A stretch of 64,000 nt of DNA from an uncultured Muribaculaceae bacterium (GTDB taxonomy: Bacteria > Bacteroidota > Bacteroidia > Bacteroidales > Muribaculaceae), in NCBI GenBank assembly GCA_934667475.1, contig CAKUMB010000003.1, forward strand, positions 62,001-126,000, in the 5' to 3' direction. The position numbers were made by a program, and so were the translations under genes. Under the pieces are notes generated by a model that worked only from the letters and a program-made list of their open reading frames with translations, was not told the origin of the DNA and searched no databases. Below, piece by piece: positions 44,488 through 53,769 of this stretch; the stretch's first letter is position 1; each line of letters begins with the position of its first letter.

Positions 44488-45564
44488 TTAAAAATGCCAC
44501 TGCATGCTCACCACCAGGGCCATGACCACGAGGTTGCAAAGGCCTATGGGCATGAGGTAGCGCCACTCGAGTGCCAGCATCTGGTCGATGCGCACGCGGG
44601 GGAACGACCACTTGAACCAGATGATGATGAATGACACCAGCACGGCCTTGCCAAGGAACCACACCACCGAGGGCACGTAGTCCATGATGGCGTTGAAGCC
44701 TTCCCAACCGGGCACGTGGAAGGGCATCCAGCCGCCCAGGAAGAGCAGCGAGGCTATGCCCGAGACGATGAACAGGTTGAGGTACTCGGCCAGATAGAAG
44801 AAGCCGAAGTGGATGCCTGAATACTCGGTGTGGTAACCGGCCGTGAGCTCGTGCTCGGCCTCGGGAAGGTCGAACGGGCCGCGGTTGGTCTCGGCGGTGG
44901 CCGCAATCAGGTAGATGATGAAGGCGATGACGGCGGGGATGTGGCCGCGGAACAGGAACCATCCGTCGGCCTGGGCCTCAACTATGCCGCTCACGCTCAT
45001 GGTGCCGGCGAGGCACACGATGCACAGCATGGCAAGGCCGATTGAGAGTTCGTAGCTAATCATCTGCGCGCCGCTGCGCATGGCGCCTATCAGGGTGTAT
45101 TTGCTGTTGCTCGACCAGCCGGCCAGCAGAATGCCAATCACGCCCAGCGACGAGGCGGCCATCATGAAGAACACGCCCACGTTGAAGTCAATCACCTGCA
45201 GGCCGTTGCCCCAAGGCAGGCAGGCAAACACCAGGAACGATGCCACTATCACCAGATAGGGGGCGAGGGCAAAGAGCAGGCGGTCGGTGTTCCACAGCGT
45301 GATGAGCTCCTTGAGCAGAATCTTGATCACGTCGGCAAACACCTGCAGCACGCCCCAGGGGCCCACACGCATGGGGCCGAGGCGGCACTGGAACCACGCG
45401 CACACCTTGCGCTCATAGAAGATGTAGAATATTGCCAGCAGCGAATACATCACCAGCAGCATCACTCCCACAAGGGCGCACTCCACGGTGGTTGCGAGCC
45501 ATGAGGGCATGAAGCCGTTGAGCAGCTCGTCGATCCAATTTGTGACTATACCAAAGTCAAACAT
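44488..45564 (-). CDS. nuoH: NADH-quinone oxidoreductase subunit H
   Basis: A 358-residue membrane subunit with eight or nine segments that forms the quinone cavity. Marks include YERKVCAWFQCRLGPMRVGP, TAETNRGPFDLPEAEHELTA and GYHTEYSGIHFGFFYLAEY. 71 bases after nuoCD. The next gene is not nuoI but atpD, an unusual break of the complex I order. Confidence 0.96.
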   Translation of the reverse strand: MFDFGIVTNWIDELLNGFMPSWLATTVECALVGVMLLVMYSLLAIFYIFYERKVCAWFQCRLGPMRVGPWGVLQVFADVIKILLKELITLWNTDRLLFALAPYLVIVASFLVFACLPWGNGLQVIDFNVGVFFMMAASSLGVIGILLAGWSSNSKYTLIGAMRSGAQMISYELSIGLAMLCIVCLAGTMSVSGIVEAQADGWFLFRGHIPAVIAFIIYLIAATAETNRGPFDLPEAEHELTAGYHTEYSGIHFGFFYLAEYLNLFIVSGIASLLFLGGWMPFHVPGWEGFNAIMDYVPSVVWFLGKAVLVSFIIIWFKWSFPRVRIDQMLALEWRYLMPIGLCNLVVMALVVSMQWHF

Positions 45565-45635
45565 ATCTTTTTTCTCTTATTATAGTTTCTTTGATTCGGG
45601 GAATAACTCTTGAGTTTTTTCGGCTCACGCGCGCA

Positions 45636-47285
45636 TCAGCGGTCGATGTCGGGAATCACATAGTCGATCGAGGCCGTGATGGTGATGAGGTCGGCAATCA
45701 TGTTGCCCTTGCAAGTGAGGTCGACCACGCCGATAAGATTGAAGCACGGGGTCTGGAAGTGCATGCGGTAGGGCTTCTGGAAGGGCTTGGGGTCGCCGTC
45801 GCTCTCCAGATACACACCGAAGGCTCCGCGGCTGGCCTCAACCTGCTGATACCAGTGGCCGGCAGGCAGCTTGATGAGCTTGGGCACCTTGGCGCAATAC
45901 TCGCCCTCGATGCCTTCCTTCTCGAGCATGTCGCAGCACTGGCGCAGAATGCTCACGCACTGCTCAATCTCCTTCATGCGCACCATATAGCGGTCGTAGC
46001 TGTCGCCGCCGGTGAGCACCACCTCGTCGAAGTCAACCTCGTTGTAGAGCGAATAGGGATGAGTCTTGCGCACGTCGCAGTGCAGACCCGAAGCGCGGCC
46101 GGTGGGGCCGGTGATGCCATAGCTGATGGCGTCTTCGCGGCTCAGAAGGCCCACGCCCTTCATGCGGTTGAGGGCAATCACGTTGCCGCTGAACAGCTTG
46201 TGATATTCCTTGAGTTTCTCGGGCATGATGTCGCACAGGTGGCGCACGTCCTTAATGAAGTCGGGGTGCACATCAGCGGCCACGCCGCCTATCACGTCGT
46301 AGCTCATCGACATGCGTGCGCCGCAGGTCTTGTCGAATATGTCGTAGATGAGTTCGCGCTCGCGGAAGCCATAGAAGAATGCCGTGGTGGCACCCTGGTC
46401 CATGGTGAGGCAGCCGTAGCTCAGCAGGTGCGACGACAGGCGCATAAGCTCGTCCATCATCATGCGGATGAGCTCGGCGCGGTGAGGCACCTCGATGCCC
46501 AGAGCCTTCTCAATGCACAGGCACAGGCAGTGGCGGTTGATGTGTGCGGCCATGTAGTCCATGCGCTCGGGATAGAGCAGCGTGGAGGGGTAAGTGAGGC
46601 CTTCGCACAATTTTTCGATGCCGCGGTGAATGTAGCCCGACACCACGTCGACCTTGTTCACGATTTCGCCGTCGAGCGACACGCGGTAGCGCATCACGCC
46701 GTGGGTTGACGGGTGCTGCGGACCCACGTTGATCACATATTCGTCGGGGCCGAACACCTTTTTGTCGACGCGCTTGAGCGAGCCGTCGGGCTGCTCCTCG
46801 ATGGTGTGGGTGTCGTCCTCGTTCTCCTCGTCGGTGAGGCGCAGGGGATTTAGTTCGGGGCTTGCGTCATAGTCTTTGCGCAGTGGGTAGCCCACCCAGT
46901 CGTTGCGCAGGAAGAATCGGCGCATGTCGGGGTGGTTGATAAACTCGATGCCGAAGAAGTCATACACCTCGCGCTCCTGGTAGTTGGCCACTGCCCACAC
47001 ATCGCTCACGGTGTGCAGCATAGGCTTTTCGCGGTCGGTGGTGGCCACCTTCACATGAAGCATTTCTTGTGTGTCGCTGTTGGTGAGGTAGTACACGCAC
47101 CCCAGCGAGTCTTTCCAGTCCATGCCCACCACGGCGGTCAGGTAGTCAAATCCCAGCTCGTCGCGCAGTTGCAGCGCCAGCTGGTGCCACTTGGCGTCGG
47201 GGACGGTGACCAGCAGCAGCTCGCCCGTGGTGTCGAATTGGGCCTCGGGGCAAAGCGTGCTTATTTTTTGTTGAATGTCTGCCAT
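45636..47285 (-). CDS. nuoCD: fused NADH-quinone oxidoreductase subunits C and D
   Basis: A 549-residue fusion. The NuoC part (about 1-150) holds REVYDFFGIEFINHPDMRRF. The NuoD part has NVGPQHPSTHGVMRYRVSLD, GYIHRGIEKL and ASRGAFGVYLESDG, the quinone-site subunit related to hydrogenase large subunits. The fusion is found in several Bacteroidetes and gammaproteobacteria. 75 bases after nuoB. Confidence 0.96.
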   Translation of the reverse strand: MADIQQKISTLCPEAQFDTTGELLLVTVPDAKWHQLALQLRDELGFDYLTAVVGMDWKDSLGCVYYLTNSDTQEMLHVKVATTDREKPMLHTVSDVWAVANYQEREVYDFFGIEFINHPDMRRFFLRNDWVGYPLRKDYDASPELNPLRLTDEENEDDTHTIEEQPDGSLKRVDKKVFGPDEYVINVGPQHPSTHGVMRYRVSLDGEIVNKVDVVSGYIHRGIEKLCEGLTYPSTLLYPERMDYMAAHINRHCLCLCIEKALGIEVPHRAELIRMMMDELMRLSSHLLSYGCLTMDQGATTAFFYGFRERELIYDIFDKTCGARMSMSYDVIGGVAADVHPDFIKDVRHLCDIMPEKLKEYHKLFSGNVIALNRMKGVGLLSREDAISYGITGPTGRASGLHCDVRKTHPYSLYNEVDFDEVVLTGGDSYDRYMVRMKEIEQCVSILRQCCDMLEKEGIEGEYCAKVPKLIKLPAGHWYQQVEASRGAFGVYLESDGDPKPFQKPYRMHFQTPCFNLIGVVDLTCKGNMIADLITITASIDYVIPDIDR

Positions 47286-47360
47286 ATATATAATGTGTAT
47301 ATGCTGTGGTTTCTGTTGTTATGCTTTTTGAGTGGGAGAAATTGATTCCCTTTACATTTT

Positions 47361-48029
47361 TTAGAGGTCGATTACCGGCTTGGCCTCGGCGCGCGCCTTG
47401 GCGTCGGCCTGCTGCTCGCGCTCGGCGGCCTGCTGGGCCTCGGTGCGTGCGGCGAAGAACTTGTCGCGCTTTTCCTTGCGGTTGGTGCCGCCGAAGAACT
47501 TCGACACCTTGATTTTGCGCTGCAGCTGCATCAGGCCGTAGAAGAAGGCTTCGGGGCGCGGCGGGCAGCCTGGCATATACACGTCAACCGGAATAATCTG
47601 GTCGATACCCTTCACCACGCAATAGCTCTTTTTAAAGGGGCCGCCCGAAATGGTGCAGCCGCCGCAAGCTATCACATATTTGGGCTCGGCCATCTGCTCG
47701 TAGAGTCGCTTTAGTGCCGGTGCCATGCGGTAGGTGATGGTGCCCTGGCACATTATGTAGTCGGCCTGGCGTGGCGAGTTGCGCGCCACCTCAAATCCGT
47801 AGCGGGCCATGTCGTAACGGGCCGCGCCAAGGCACATAAACTCGATGGCGCAGCAGCTGGTGCCGAAGCAGAAGGGCCACAGCGAGTTGCTGATGCCCCA
47901 GTTAATGAGCTGGTCGAGCTTGCCCACCACCACATTGGTGCCGGCGGCGCGCAGCTCTTCCACAAGTTTTTCGATAGACTCGTTGTCCTTGAAGTCGCTA
48001 TACTTCATTCCTTTGATTTTCACTTCCAT
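47361..48029 (-). CDS. nuoB: NADH-quinone oxidoreductase subunit B
   Basis: A 222-residue subunit that carries cluster N2: TSCCAIEFMCLG, then IACGGCTISGG and YMPGCPPRPEAF hold the four cysteine ligands. The C-terminus runs on into a charged Ala/Glu/Lys tail of about 35 residues. The ATG at 48029 was chosen because an AAAGGAG Shine-Dalgarno lies seven bases before it, rare in this window. The gene overlaps the end of nuoA by ten bases. Confidence 0.95.
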   Translation of the reverse strand: MEVKIKGMKYSDFKDNESIEKLVEELRAAGTNVVVGKLDQLINWGISNSLWPFCFGTSCCAIEFMCLGAARYDMARYGFEVARNSPRQADYIMCQGTITYRMAPALKRLYEQMAEPKYVIACGGCTISGGPFKKSYCVVKGIDQIIPVDVYMPGCPPRPEAFFYGLMQLQRKIKVSKFFGGTNRKEKRDKFFAARTEAQQAAEREQQADAKARAEAKPVIDL

Positions 48030-48388
48030 CTCAACGCTCCTTTCTTCCATGCGTAAGCCAGACCTAAAGCGAGAATCACCAAGAATGTGCCCACTGCCAG
48101 CAGCGCCGACGTGCCAATTTCTTTGCAGATGGTGGCCCATGGGAAGAGGAACACCGTCTCGACGTCGAACATCAGGAACAGAATTGCGAACAGGTAGTAG
48201 CCCACGTGGAACTGCGCCATGCTGTCGCCGCGCGTGGGAATACCGCACTCATAGGGTTCGCCCTTCTTGGCTGTGTAGCTGCGCGGGCCAATGAGCCACG
48301 CGATTATCAGTGCCGCAGCCACCAGGACTACGCCTGTGAGAGCCGCGGTAACCGCCAAGGTTGTACTTTGAATACCGATTAAAACCAT
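48020..48388 (-). CDS. nuoA: NADH-quinone oxidoreductase subunit A
   Basis: A 122-residue membrane subunit with three segments. KGEPYECGIPTRGDSMAQF is the loop near the quinone site, and FLMFDVETVFLFPWA the TM2 block. First gene of the respiratory operon, with a leader of about 300 bases before it. Confidence 0.95.
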   Translation of the reverse strand: MVLIGIQSTTLAVTAALTGVVLVAAALIIAWLIGPRSYTAKKGEPYECGIPTRGDSMAQFHVGYYLFAILFLMFDVETVFLFPWATICKEIGTSALLAVGTFLVILALGLAYAWKKGALRWK

Positions 48389-48445
48389 AAAAAATTCAAT
48401 ATATTCTTAGTTTCTATTTTTTTGCTGTGATTAGCATAAAAGCCT

Positions 48446-48497
48446 GTGAGCCGCAAGGGCCGTAGGCAGTGGCTGCCTGAGGGCTCTTGCGGCTCAC
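48446..48497 (-). other. structured leader hairpin upstream of nuoA
   Basis: Twelve-base perfect arms (48446-48457 and 48486-48497) enclose a second stem GGCAG/CTGCC (48465-48469, 48473-48477). On the minus transcript it would fold 60 bases before the nuoA start and is followed by only a short T-run (four T). It could be an attenuator, a protein-binding leader, or an old terminator. Confidence 0.55.
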
Positions 48498-48690
48498 GGG
48501 CCTGGGTGCCGAGCATGCAGCACGATGGCCGCGCACCCATCGGGCGCACGGTGCACATTGGCTCAATATCTCGTATGCATGACACATTTCTTTATTTTCA
48601 AAAGCGCGCACACGCGCTAACATCCACGCCGACAAAGCATTAGCCACAACAACGGCCTTAGCGTGCCAGCATGGGTGGATTTTCCGATTG

Positions 48691-48698
48691 CAAATATA
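48691..48698 (-). promoter_or_regulatory. nuoA: -7 box of the nuo/atp operon
   Basis: CAAATATA on the plus strand reads TATATTTG on the minus strand, an ideal Bacteroidetes -7 element. The transcript would start near 48686, making a leader of almost 300 bases. The rest of the gap 48389-49053 shows no gene; a divergent serpin promoter is at its other end. Confidence 0.55.
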
Positions 48699-48970
48699 GT
48701 AAATGTTTTGGTCTTGTAAAAATTATAACCCTTTTATCTCTCGGAATTTAATATTCCATAACGGCACAACAATGGTCGTTATTCCACCACCCCACCGCGG
48801 CCATTGCCCACGCCCATAGCCACAGCCACTCCCCAAACCGAAGGCCAAGGGAAAAACTCGAATTTGACTCGCCTAAAAAGAGATTCTTCATGTGATTAAT
48901 TTTGCACTTGCTGTTGGACTCTACACACACAGCACGCATCAATTTTTTCCTTAAAAAGTTGCGTAACCTA

Positions 48971-49001
48971 TTGATTTTAACATTTAAGCGCCTTAACTTT
49001 G
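48971..49001 (+). promoter_or_regulatory. serpin 1 promoter
   Basis: TTG at 48971-48973 and TAACTTTG at 48994-49001, 20 bases apart. The same sequence, nearly base for base from about 48954 to 49054, occurs again at 55551-55651 before the second serpin. Confidence 0.7.
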
Positions 49002-49053
49002 GAGCGTCATAAAAACCTTGACAACAAAAATTATAATTCAAGACCAATCGATT

Positions 49054-50292
49054 ATGAGACCAAACGGATTTTCAACATTTATTACCGTCGCTATTGCCTT
49101 AACGTTGCTGACCGCCTGCAACGACGACAATGGAAAGCAGGAGCCTCAAGAACCGCGCGCCAACATTCAGCTCACCCAGGAGCAGCGTGTGCTTGCTGAA
49201 AATGGCAACGAGTTTGCAATCAACGCATTCAAGGCAATCAACAGCACCGAAGACAACGTGCTGGTGGCCCCATACAGCCTGCAGCAAACACTTGGAATGC
49301 TGGCCAACGGAGCCAAGGGCGAAACACTTGATGAAATAATCGGTGCGCTGCACACTGGCGCAGCCAATATTGGCGATTTGAATGACTTCTACAAGACAGT
49401 TAGCACTGGTTTGGTGGGGGCCGATAAGAGAGTAAGCCTCACACTTGCCAACGCAGCCTGGATAGCCAAAGGCTACACCCCATGCAGCGACTTCACTTCG
49501 GCACTGAAAGACAGCTACAATGCCGAAACCACTGGCATCGACTTCAGCAGTCGCGACGCCCTGGCCACAATCAACAATTGGGCCAGCAGCGCCACCAGCG
49601 GAAAAATTGGCAAAGCGTTCGACTATCTGAGCCCCAACACCGTGTTCTGCCTGACCAACGCAATGCTGTTTGAGGGCAAATGGGCAAAGCAGTTCAACGC
49701 CAAGGCCACAAAGAAAGAAACATTCACCAACTGGCAGGGCGGGCCGGAGACATGCCTAATGATGCATCAGCACAACGACGTGGGCATCTCGAAAGCAGAC
49801 GACGCCGACATGCTTGAGCTGGAATACGGCAACGGTTCGTTTGTGATGGACGTGATTATGCCCAAAGACGGACGCAAAATCAACGAATATGTGGCCAGCC
49901 TGAGCCTGCAACGCATCAACGACCTAATCAACGGCATTCATGGCTCGGCCGAAGTGAGCGTAGGGCTGCCGCGGTTTGAAGCAAGATATGAATACGACCT
50001 GATTGACAAGATGAAAGGACTTGGCGTAAAGAAAATATTCGATGGCGGAGACTTGAGCGGCATTGCCAACGCCAGCGGCTTGGCCGTGACTCAATATTTG
50101 CAGCGGCTGTGGGTCAAGGTTGATGAAGAGGGCACAAAAGTGGCTTCGGTCACAGCATCAAGCGGAGAAATCACCGCCGTGATGGGCGGAGTGTTCATTG
50201 TTGACAGCCCGTTTGTGTATATGATTCGCGAGCAGTCGACTGGCGTAATTCTGGCCATCGGCAAGGTGCAGACCATGGCCGGAATGCAGTGA
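49054..50292 (+). CDS. serpin-family surface lipoprotein, copy 1
   Basis: A 412-residue lipoprotein and likely inhibitor of serine or cysteine proteases. Signal peptide with lipobox LLTAC, then CNDDNG, an acidic motif as used for export to the cell surface in Bacteroidetes. Serpin hallmarks: NVLVAPYSLQQTLGMLANGA, CLTNAMLFEGKWAKQFNA, the hinge VDEEGTKVASVTASSG and the closing SPFVYMIREQSTGVILAIGK. The hinge keeps Glu-Glu-Gly-Thr and small residues after it, as in inhibitory serpins; the cut site should lie around EITAVM. T. forsythia miropin is a known relative type. A terminator follows at 50323-50362. Confidence 0.92.
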   Translation: MRPNGFSTFITVAIALTLLTACNDDNGKQEPQEPRANIQLTQEQRVLAENGNEFAINAFKAINSTEDNVLVAPYSLQQTLGMLANGAKGETLDEIIGALHTGAANIGDLNDFYKTVSTGLVGADKRVSLTLANAAWIAKGYTPCSDFTSALKDSYNAETTGIDFSSRDALATINNWASSATSGKIGKAFDYLSPNTVFCLTNAMLFEGKWAKQFNAKATKKETFTNWQGGPETCLMMHQHNDVGISKADDADMLELEYGNGSFVMDVIMPKDGRKINEYVASLSLQRINDLINGIHGSAEVSVGLPRFEARYEYDLIDKMKGLGVKKIFDGGDLSGIANASGLAVTQYLQRLWVKVDEEGTKVASVTASSGEITAVMGGVFIVDSPFVYMIREQSTGVILAIGKVQTMAGMQ

Positions 50293-50322
50293 CCCCACCA
50301 CGCAATGACGATGACGCACACT

Positions 50323-50362
50323 GGCGCGAGCCGGGCACTTTCAGTCCCGGCCCGCGCCTTTT
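50323..50362 (+). terminator. terminator after serpin 1
   Basis: GGCGCGAGCCGGG (50323-50335) pairs with CCCGGCCCGCGCC (50346-50358), one mismatch, followed by four T. Confidence 0.75.
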
Positions 50363-50422
50363 GCCATATACTTGCCTAAAGGCCTGGTAGCGGCATCACC
50401 AGTTTATCACCACCATTAGTGA

Positions 50423-50453
50423 TTGCGGGGGCGGTGAAGTGTGCGTAACTTTG
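50423..50453 (+). promoter_or_regulatory. promoter of the TonB receptor gene, start codon very close
   Basis: TTG at 50423-50425 and TAACTTTG at 50446-50453, 20 bases apart. The ATG at 50459 is only five bases past the -7 box, so the messenger would be leaderless or nearly so. Confidence 0.55.
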
Positions 50454-50458
50454 CACCG

Positions 50459-52705
50459 ATGAAAAGAGCAGCAACACTTTGCATGGCTGCGGCAGCCGCG
50501 ACGGCTGCCCTCGCAGCACAAGGGGCAGAAACCCCGCCGGCCACCGACTCGGTGACGCTGGAGGGCGTCACGGTGACGGCCATAAAGCAGTCGGCCAACC
50601 TGCGCTCGCAAGCCACGGCATCGACCGTGCTCAGCCGCCGCGACGTGGAACGCAACGAGGTGACCGGCGCCAAGGCGGCCTCGGGCATGGTGCCAAACCT
50701 ATACATTCCCGACTACGGGTCGCGGATGACGTCGACCATATATGTGCGCGGCATAGGCGCGCGCATCGACCAGCCCGCCGTGGGACTGAGCATCGACAAC
50801 GTGCCGGTGCTGAGCAAAGAGAACTATGACTTCGACCTGCTGGACATAAGCCGCGTGGAGATGCTGCGCGGCCCACAGAGCACACTGTATGGGCGCAACA
50901 CCATGGGCGGCGCCATCAACATCTACACACTGTCGGCCATGAGCTACCAGGGCACGCGTCTGCTGGCCGAGTATGCCAGCGGCCAGAGCTACCGTGCCGG
51001 GGCGAGCCACTATGCACGCCTGGGCGGCAATGTGTGGCTGGGAGCCGGGGCCTACTTCACCTCCACCGACGGCCAGTTTACAAACCAGCATAACGGCCGC
51101 AAATGCGACTGGGAGCACCAGGGCTATGCCCGCGCCAAGCTGGAGTGGCAGCCCAGCAGCCGCGTGCTGGTGAGCAACTCGCTGTCGCTGACCATGAGCC
51201 GTCAGGGCGGTTACCCGTATGAATACATGGCCACGGGCCAAATAAGCTACAACGACACCTGCTTCTACCGCCGCACAGCGGTGCTCGACGGCCTCACGGT
51301 GAGCGCCGACCTGGGCAGCGTGCAACTGTCGGGCATCAGCAGTTTCCAGTATATCGACGACAACATGACGCTCGACCAAGACTTCACGCCACTGCCCTAC
51401 TTCACCCTGACGCAGGCACGCCGCGAGTGGGCGCTGACGCAAGACGTGGTGGCGCGCAGCCGCGGCGGCGAGGAGCAGCCCTACCAGTGGCTGGCGGGCC
51501 TATTCGGCTTCTACCGCCACAGCACCATGGACGCGCCCGTCACATTTCTCAACACCGGCATAAGCGAGCTGATAGAAAACCACCGCAACAAGGCAAACCC
51601 CGACTATCCCATCAGCTGGGACGAGCGCAGCTTTGTGCTGGGCAGCCACTTCAGGCTGCCGCTGTGGGGCGTGGCCGCCTACCACCAGTCGACCCTCGAC
51701 CTTGGCAAGGTGGTGCTCACCGCCGGCCTGCGCGTGGACTATGAGCGCGCCGGCCTGAGCTATACCAGCACCACCCACACGGGCTATAGCACCATCGAGG
51801 CCGCCACGGGCGCCACCTACAGCCACACGGCCATCGACATCGACGACCGCGGCCGCATGCACAAGGAGTTTGTGCAGCTGCTGCCCAAGTTCACAGCCAC
51901 ATGGCGGCCATGGGGCAAAGAGAAGCCACACACACTGTATGCCTCGGTGAGCAAAGGCAGCAAGTCGGGCGGATACAACACGCAGATGTTCAGCGACGTG
52001 CTGCAGCAGCGGCTTATGGGGGTGATGGGCATCGGAGCCAGCTACGACATTGGCAAAGTGGTGGGCTACAAGCCCGAAAAGGCGTGGAACTATGAAGCGG
52101 GCGGACACTTTGAGTGCTGGCAGGGCCGCGTGAAGAGCGACCTGGCCGTGTTCTACATCGACTGCACCGACCGTCAGCTCACAGTGTTCCCCGACGGCAC
52201 CACCACAGGGCGCGTGATGACCAACGCCGGCCGCACCCGCAACTGGGGCGCCGAGCTGGCCCTGCAGGTGCGCCCCACCGAGGCGCTGGGCCTGAACATG
52301 AGCTACGGCTTCACCAGTGCGCGGTTTGTGGACTACAGCGACGGCAAGGCCGACTATGCCCACCGCCACATTCCCTACTGCCCCAGCCACACGCTGTGGG
52401 CCGAAGCCTACTATGAGATAGCCACGCGCGGCTGCGGCCAGTGGCTGAAGTCGGTGACCCTCGACGCCAACGTGCAGGGTGCGGGCGAAATCTACTGGAA
52501 CGAGGCCAACACCGCGCGGCAGCCCTTCTACGCCCTGCTGGGCGGCAGCGTCACACTGCACGGACGCCACTACTCGCTGCAGCTGTGGGGGCGCAACCTC
52601 ACCGACACGGCCTACCGCACATTCTACTTTGTGTCAATAGGGCACGAGTTTTTGCAGCGGGGCAAAAGCCGCCAGGCTGGAGCCACACTGCGCATCCTGT
52701 TTTAG
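50459..52705 (+). CDS. TonB-dependent outer-membrane receptor
   Basis: A 748-residue receptor. The signal peptide ends near AALAAQGAE; a plug domain follows (VTLEGVTVTAIKQSAN, RVEMLRGPQSTLYGRNTMGG) and then a 22-strand barrel with SKGSKSGGYNTQMFSDVLQ and a C-terminal Phe (ATLRILF). It has no SusC-type N-terminal carboxypeptidase-like domain and no SusD partner, so a siderophore, heme, vitamin or metal ligand is more likely than a glycan. It lies 44 bases ahead of a surface lipoprotein gene that might be its partner. Ligand not decidable from sequence. Confidence 0.92.
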   Translation: MKRAATLCMAAAAATAALAAQGAETPPATDSVTLEGVTVTAIKQSANLRSQATASTVLSRRDVERNEVTGAKAASGMVPNLYIPDYGSRMTSTIYVRGIGARIDQPAVGLSIDNVPVLSKENYDFDLLDISRVEMLRGPQSTLYGRNTMGGAINIYTLSAMSYQGTRLLAEYASGQSYRAGASHYARLGGNVWLGAGAYFTSTDGQFTNQHNGRKCDWEHQGYARAKLEWQPSSRVLVSNSLSLTMSRQGGYPYEYMATGQISYNDTCFYRRTAVLDGLTVSADLGSVQLSGISSFQYIDDNMTLDQDFTPLPYFTLTQARREWALTQDVVARSRGGEEQPYQWLAGLFGFYRHSTMDAPVTFLNTGISELIENHRNKANPDYPISWDERSFVLGSHFRLPLWGVAAYHQSTLDLGKVVLTAGLRVDYERAGLSYTSTTHTGYSTIEAATGATYSHTAIDIDDRGRMHKEFVQLLPKFTATWRPWGKEKPHTLYASVSKGSKSGGYNTQMFSDVLQQRLMGVMGIGASYDIGKVVGYKPEKAWNYEAGGHFECWQGRVKSDLAVFYIDCTDRQLTVFPDGTTTGRVMTNAGRTRNWGAELALQVRPTEALGLNMSYGFTSARFVDYSDGKADYAHRHIPYCPSHTLWAEAYYEIATRGCGQWLKSVTLDANVQGAGEIYWNEANTARQPFYALLGGSVTLHGRHYSLQLWGRNLTDTAYRTFYFVSIGHEFLQRGKSRQAGATLRILF

Positions 52706-52749
52706 CAAGCATATTTCACTAAACTATAATCTAACGACAAACAGACTTT

Positions 52750-53595
52750 ATGATTAAGATTAAACACTTTGCACTGATTGCAGCCACAGCGCTGATGGCG
52801 CTGGCCACCACAGCTTGTGGCGACAACGATGAGCCCAACGCACCGGGCAAGAACCCAATTACCGACGGCACCCCGTTGGTTAGCAGCCAGTTGGCCAGTT
52901 TAGAAAACGGCACCAACCGCGACATAAACTACACATTCCAGCTGAACAAGGCCAAGACGCTGATGGACGTATACACCGACCACGCCAACGGACAAGGATT
53001 CAACAAATTGCCCGACGTGTATAGCACAGCGCTGACCAAAGTGGCCGACGGCTGCTACAGCTATGCCAGCACCAAGGATCAAGCCAACGCCGGCGACAAG
53101 ACCACCGTGTCGGGCTACCTCGACACCAATAACGGCACCTACCTCACAACGCTGCGCAACGAGAACGGCAGCAGCCCCGTGGTGATTACCTCCACATCGC
53201 GCAAAATTCTGTCGAGCCTGCCAGGCGGGTCGATGGACTACGCCAACACCAGCGAAACCTACTTTGAGGTGGTGCTGAGCGACGACAACACCAAGGCCGA
53301 CATCTATCTGCACAACATCCAGTTTGTGCCCAGCATGCCCAAGCAGAAAAAGCTGGGCATAATGGGAGCGAGTGCCACGGTGAGCGGCACCGGAATCGCC
53401 ATAAGCGCACGCGAAATCACGCCTCTATTCTACGACGCCGCAGGCAACGCCACCCCCATGCCCAGTCGCAAGGTCACCAACCTGAGTGCCACCGTGAACT
53501 GGGCCGGCAAGAGTGCGTCGACCCTCGCGTTCACCTGCTTCGGTCTGAACTACAGCACCAGCTTCAACACCCAGTTTGGCGCACTGCTGAAGTAG
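52750..53595 (+). CDS. surface lipoprotein of unknown function, member 1
   Basis: A 281-residue lipoprotein: hydrophobic leader, lipobox ALATTAC, then CGDNDEP, an acidic export-type motif. The rest is beta-rich, with many Thr, Asn and Ser (TVSGYLDTNNGTYLTTLRNE, VVLSDDNTKADIYLHNIQF). A calycin-like or beta-sandwich fold seems possible. Same overall build as the two lipoproteins at 53770 and 54622: acidic tether, an N-terminal sheet, a strand with ADIYLHNIQF-type central block. Transcribed with the TonB receptor and ended by the terminator at 53641. Confidence 0.7.
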   Translation: MIKIKHFALIAATALMALATTACGDNDEPNAPGKNPITDGTPLVSSQLASLENGTNRDINYTFQLNKAKTLMDVYTDHANGQGFNKLPDVYSTALTKVADGCYSYASTKDQANAGDKTTVSGYLDTNNGTYLTTLRNENGSSPVVITSTSRKILSSLPGGSMDYANTSETYFEVVLSDDNTKADIYLHNIQFVPSMPKQKKLGIMGASATVSGTGIAISAREITPLFYDAAGNATPMPSRKVTNLSATVNWAGKSASTLAFTCFGLNYSTSFNTQFGALLK

Positions 53596-53640
53596 CAGCC
53601 TGCCACGAGGCGTGAAAAAGCATAAATTTTGCTAAAATGG

Positions 53641-53680
53641 ACAAGTTTGATGCAATCATTGGGCATCAAACTTGTTTTTT
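53641..53680 (+). terminator. terminator after lipoprotein 1
   Basis: Perfect 13-base stem (53641-53653 with 53663-53675), nine-base loop, and a run of six T ending at 53680. Confidence 0.9.
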
Positions 53681-53681
53681 G

Positions 53682-53712
53682 TTTGGCATATAGCCACGAA
53701 GTGCTAAATTTG
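53682..53712 (+). promoter_or_regulatory. promoter for lipoproteins 2 and 3
   Basis: TTTG at 53682-53685 and TAAATTTG at 53705-53712, 19 bases apart, directly after the terminator. Confidence 0.6.
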
Positions 53713-53769
53713 CACAGCAGCCACATTGCTGACCGCACTATTTTTTTACGCTAAAACAGATCAACAGAT

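Noticed and set aside
48414..48647. Short frames of 65-77 codons in the nuoA leader
   Set aside because: They cover the hairpin region, have no start context and no recognisable product; the structure explains the base composition better.
48748..49047. A 99-codon minus-strand frame between the nuoA and serpin promoters
   Set aside because: It overlaps the serpin 1 promoter, has no promoter of its own and its sequence is Trp/Asn-rich without a domain.
50459..52705. Calling the TonB receptor a SusC homolog
   Set aside because: The N-terminal carboxypeptidase-like domain of SusC and a SusD gene are both missing.
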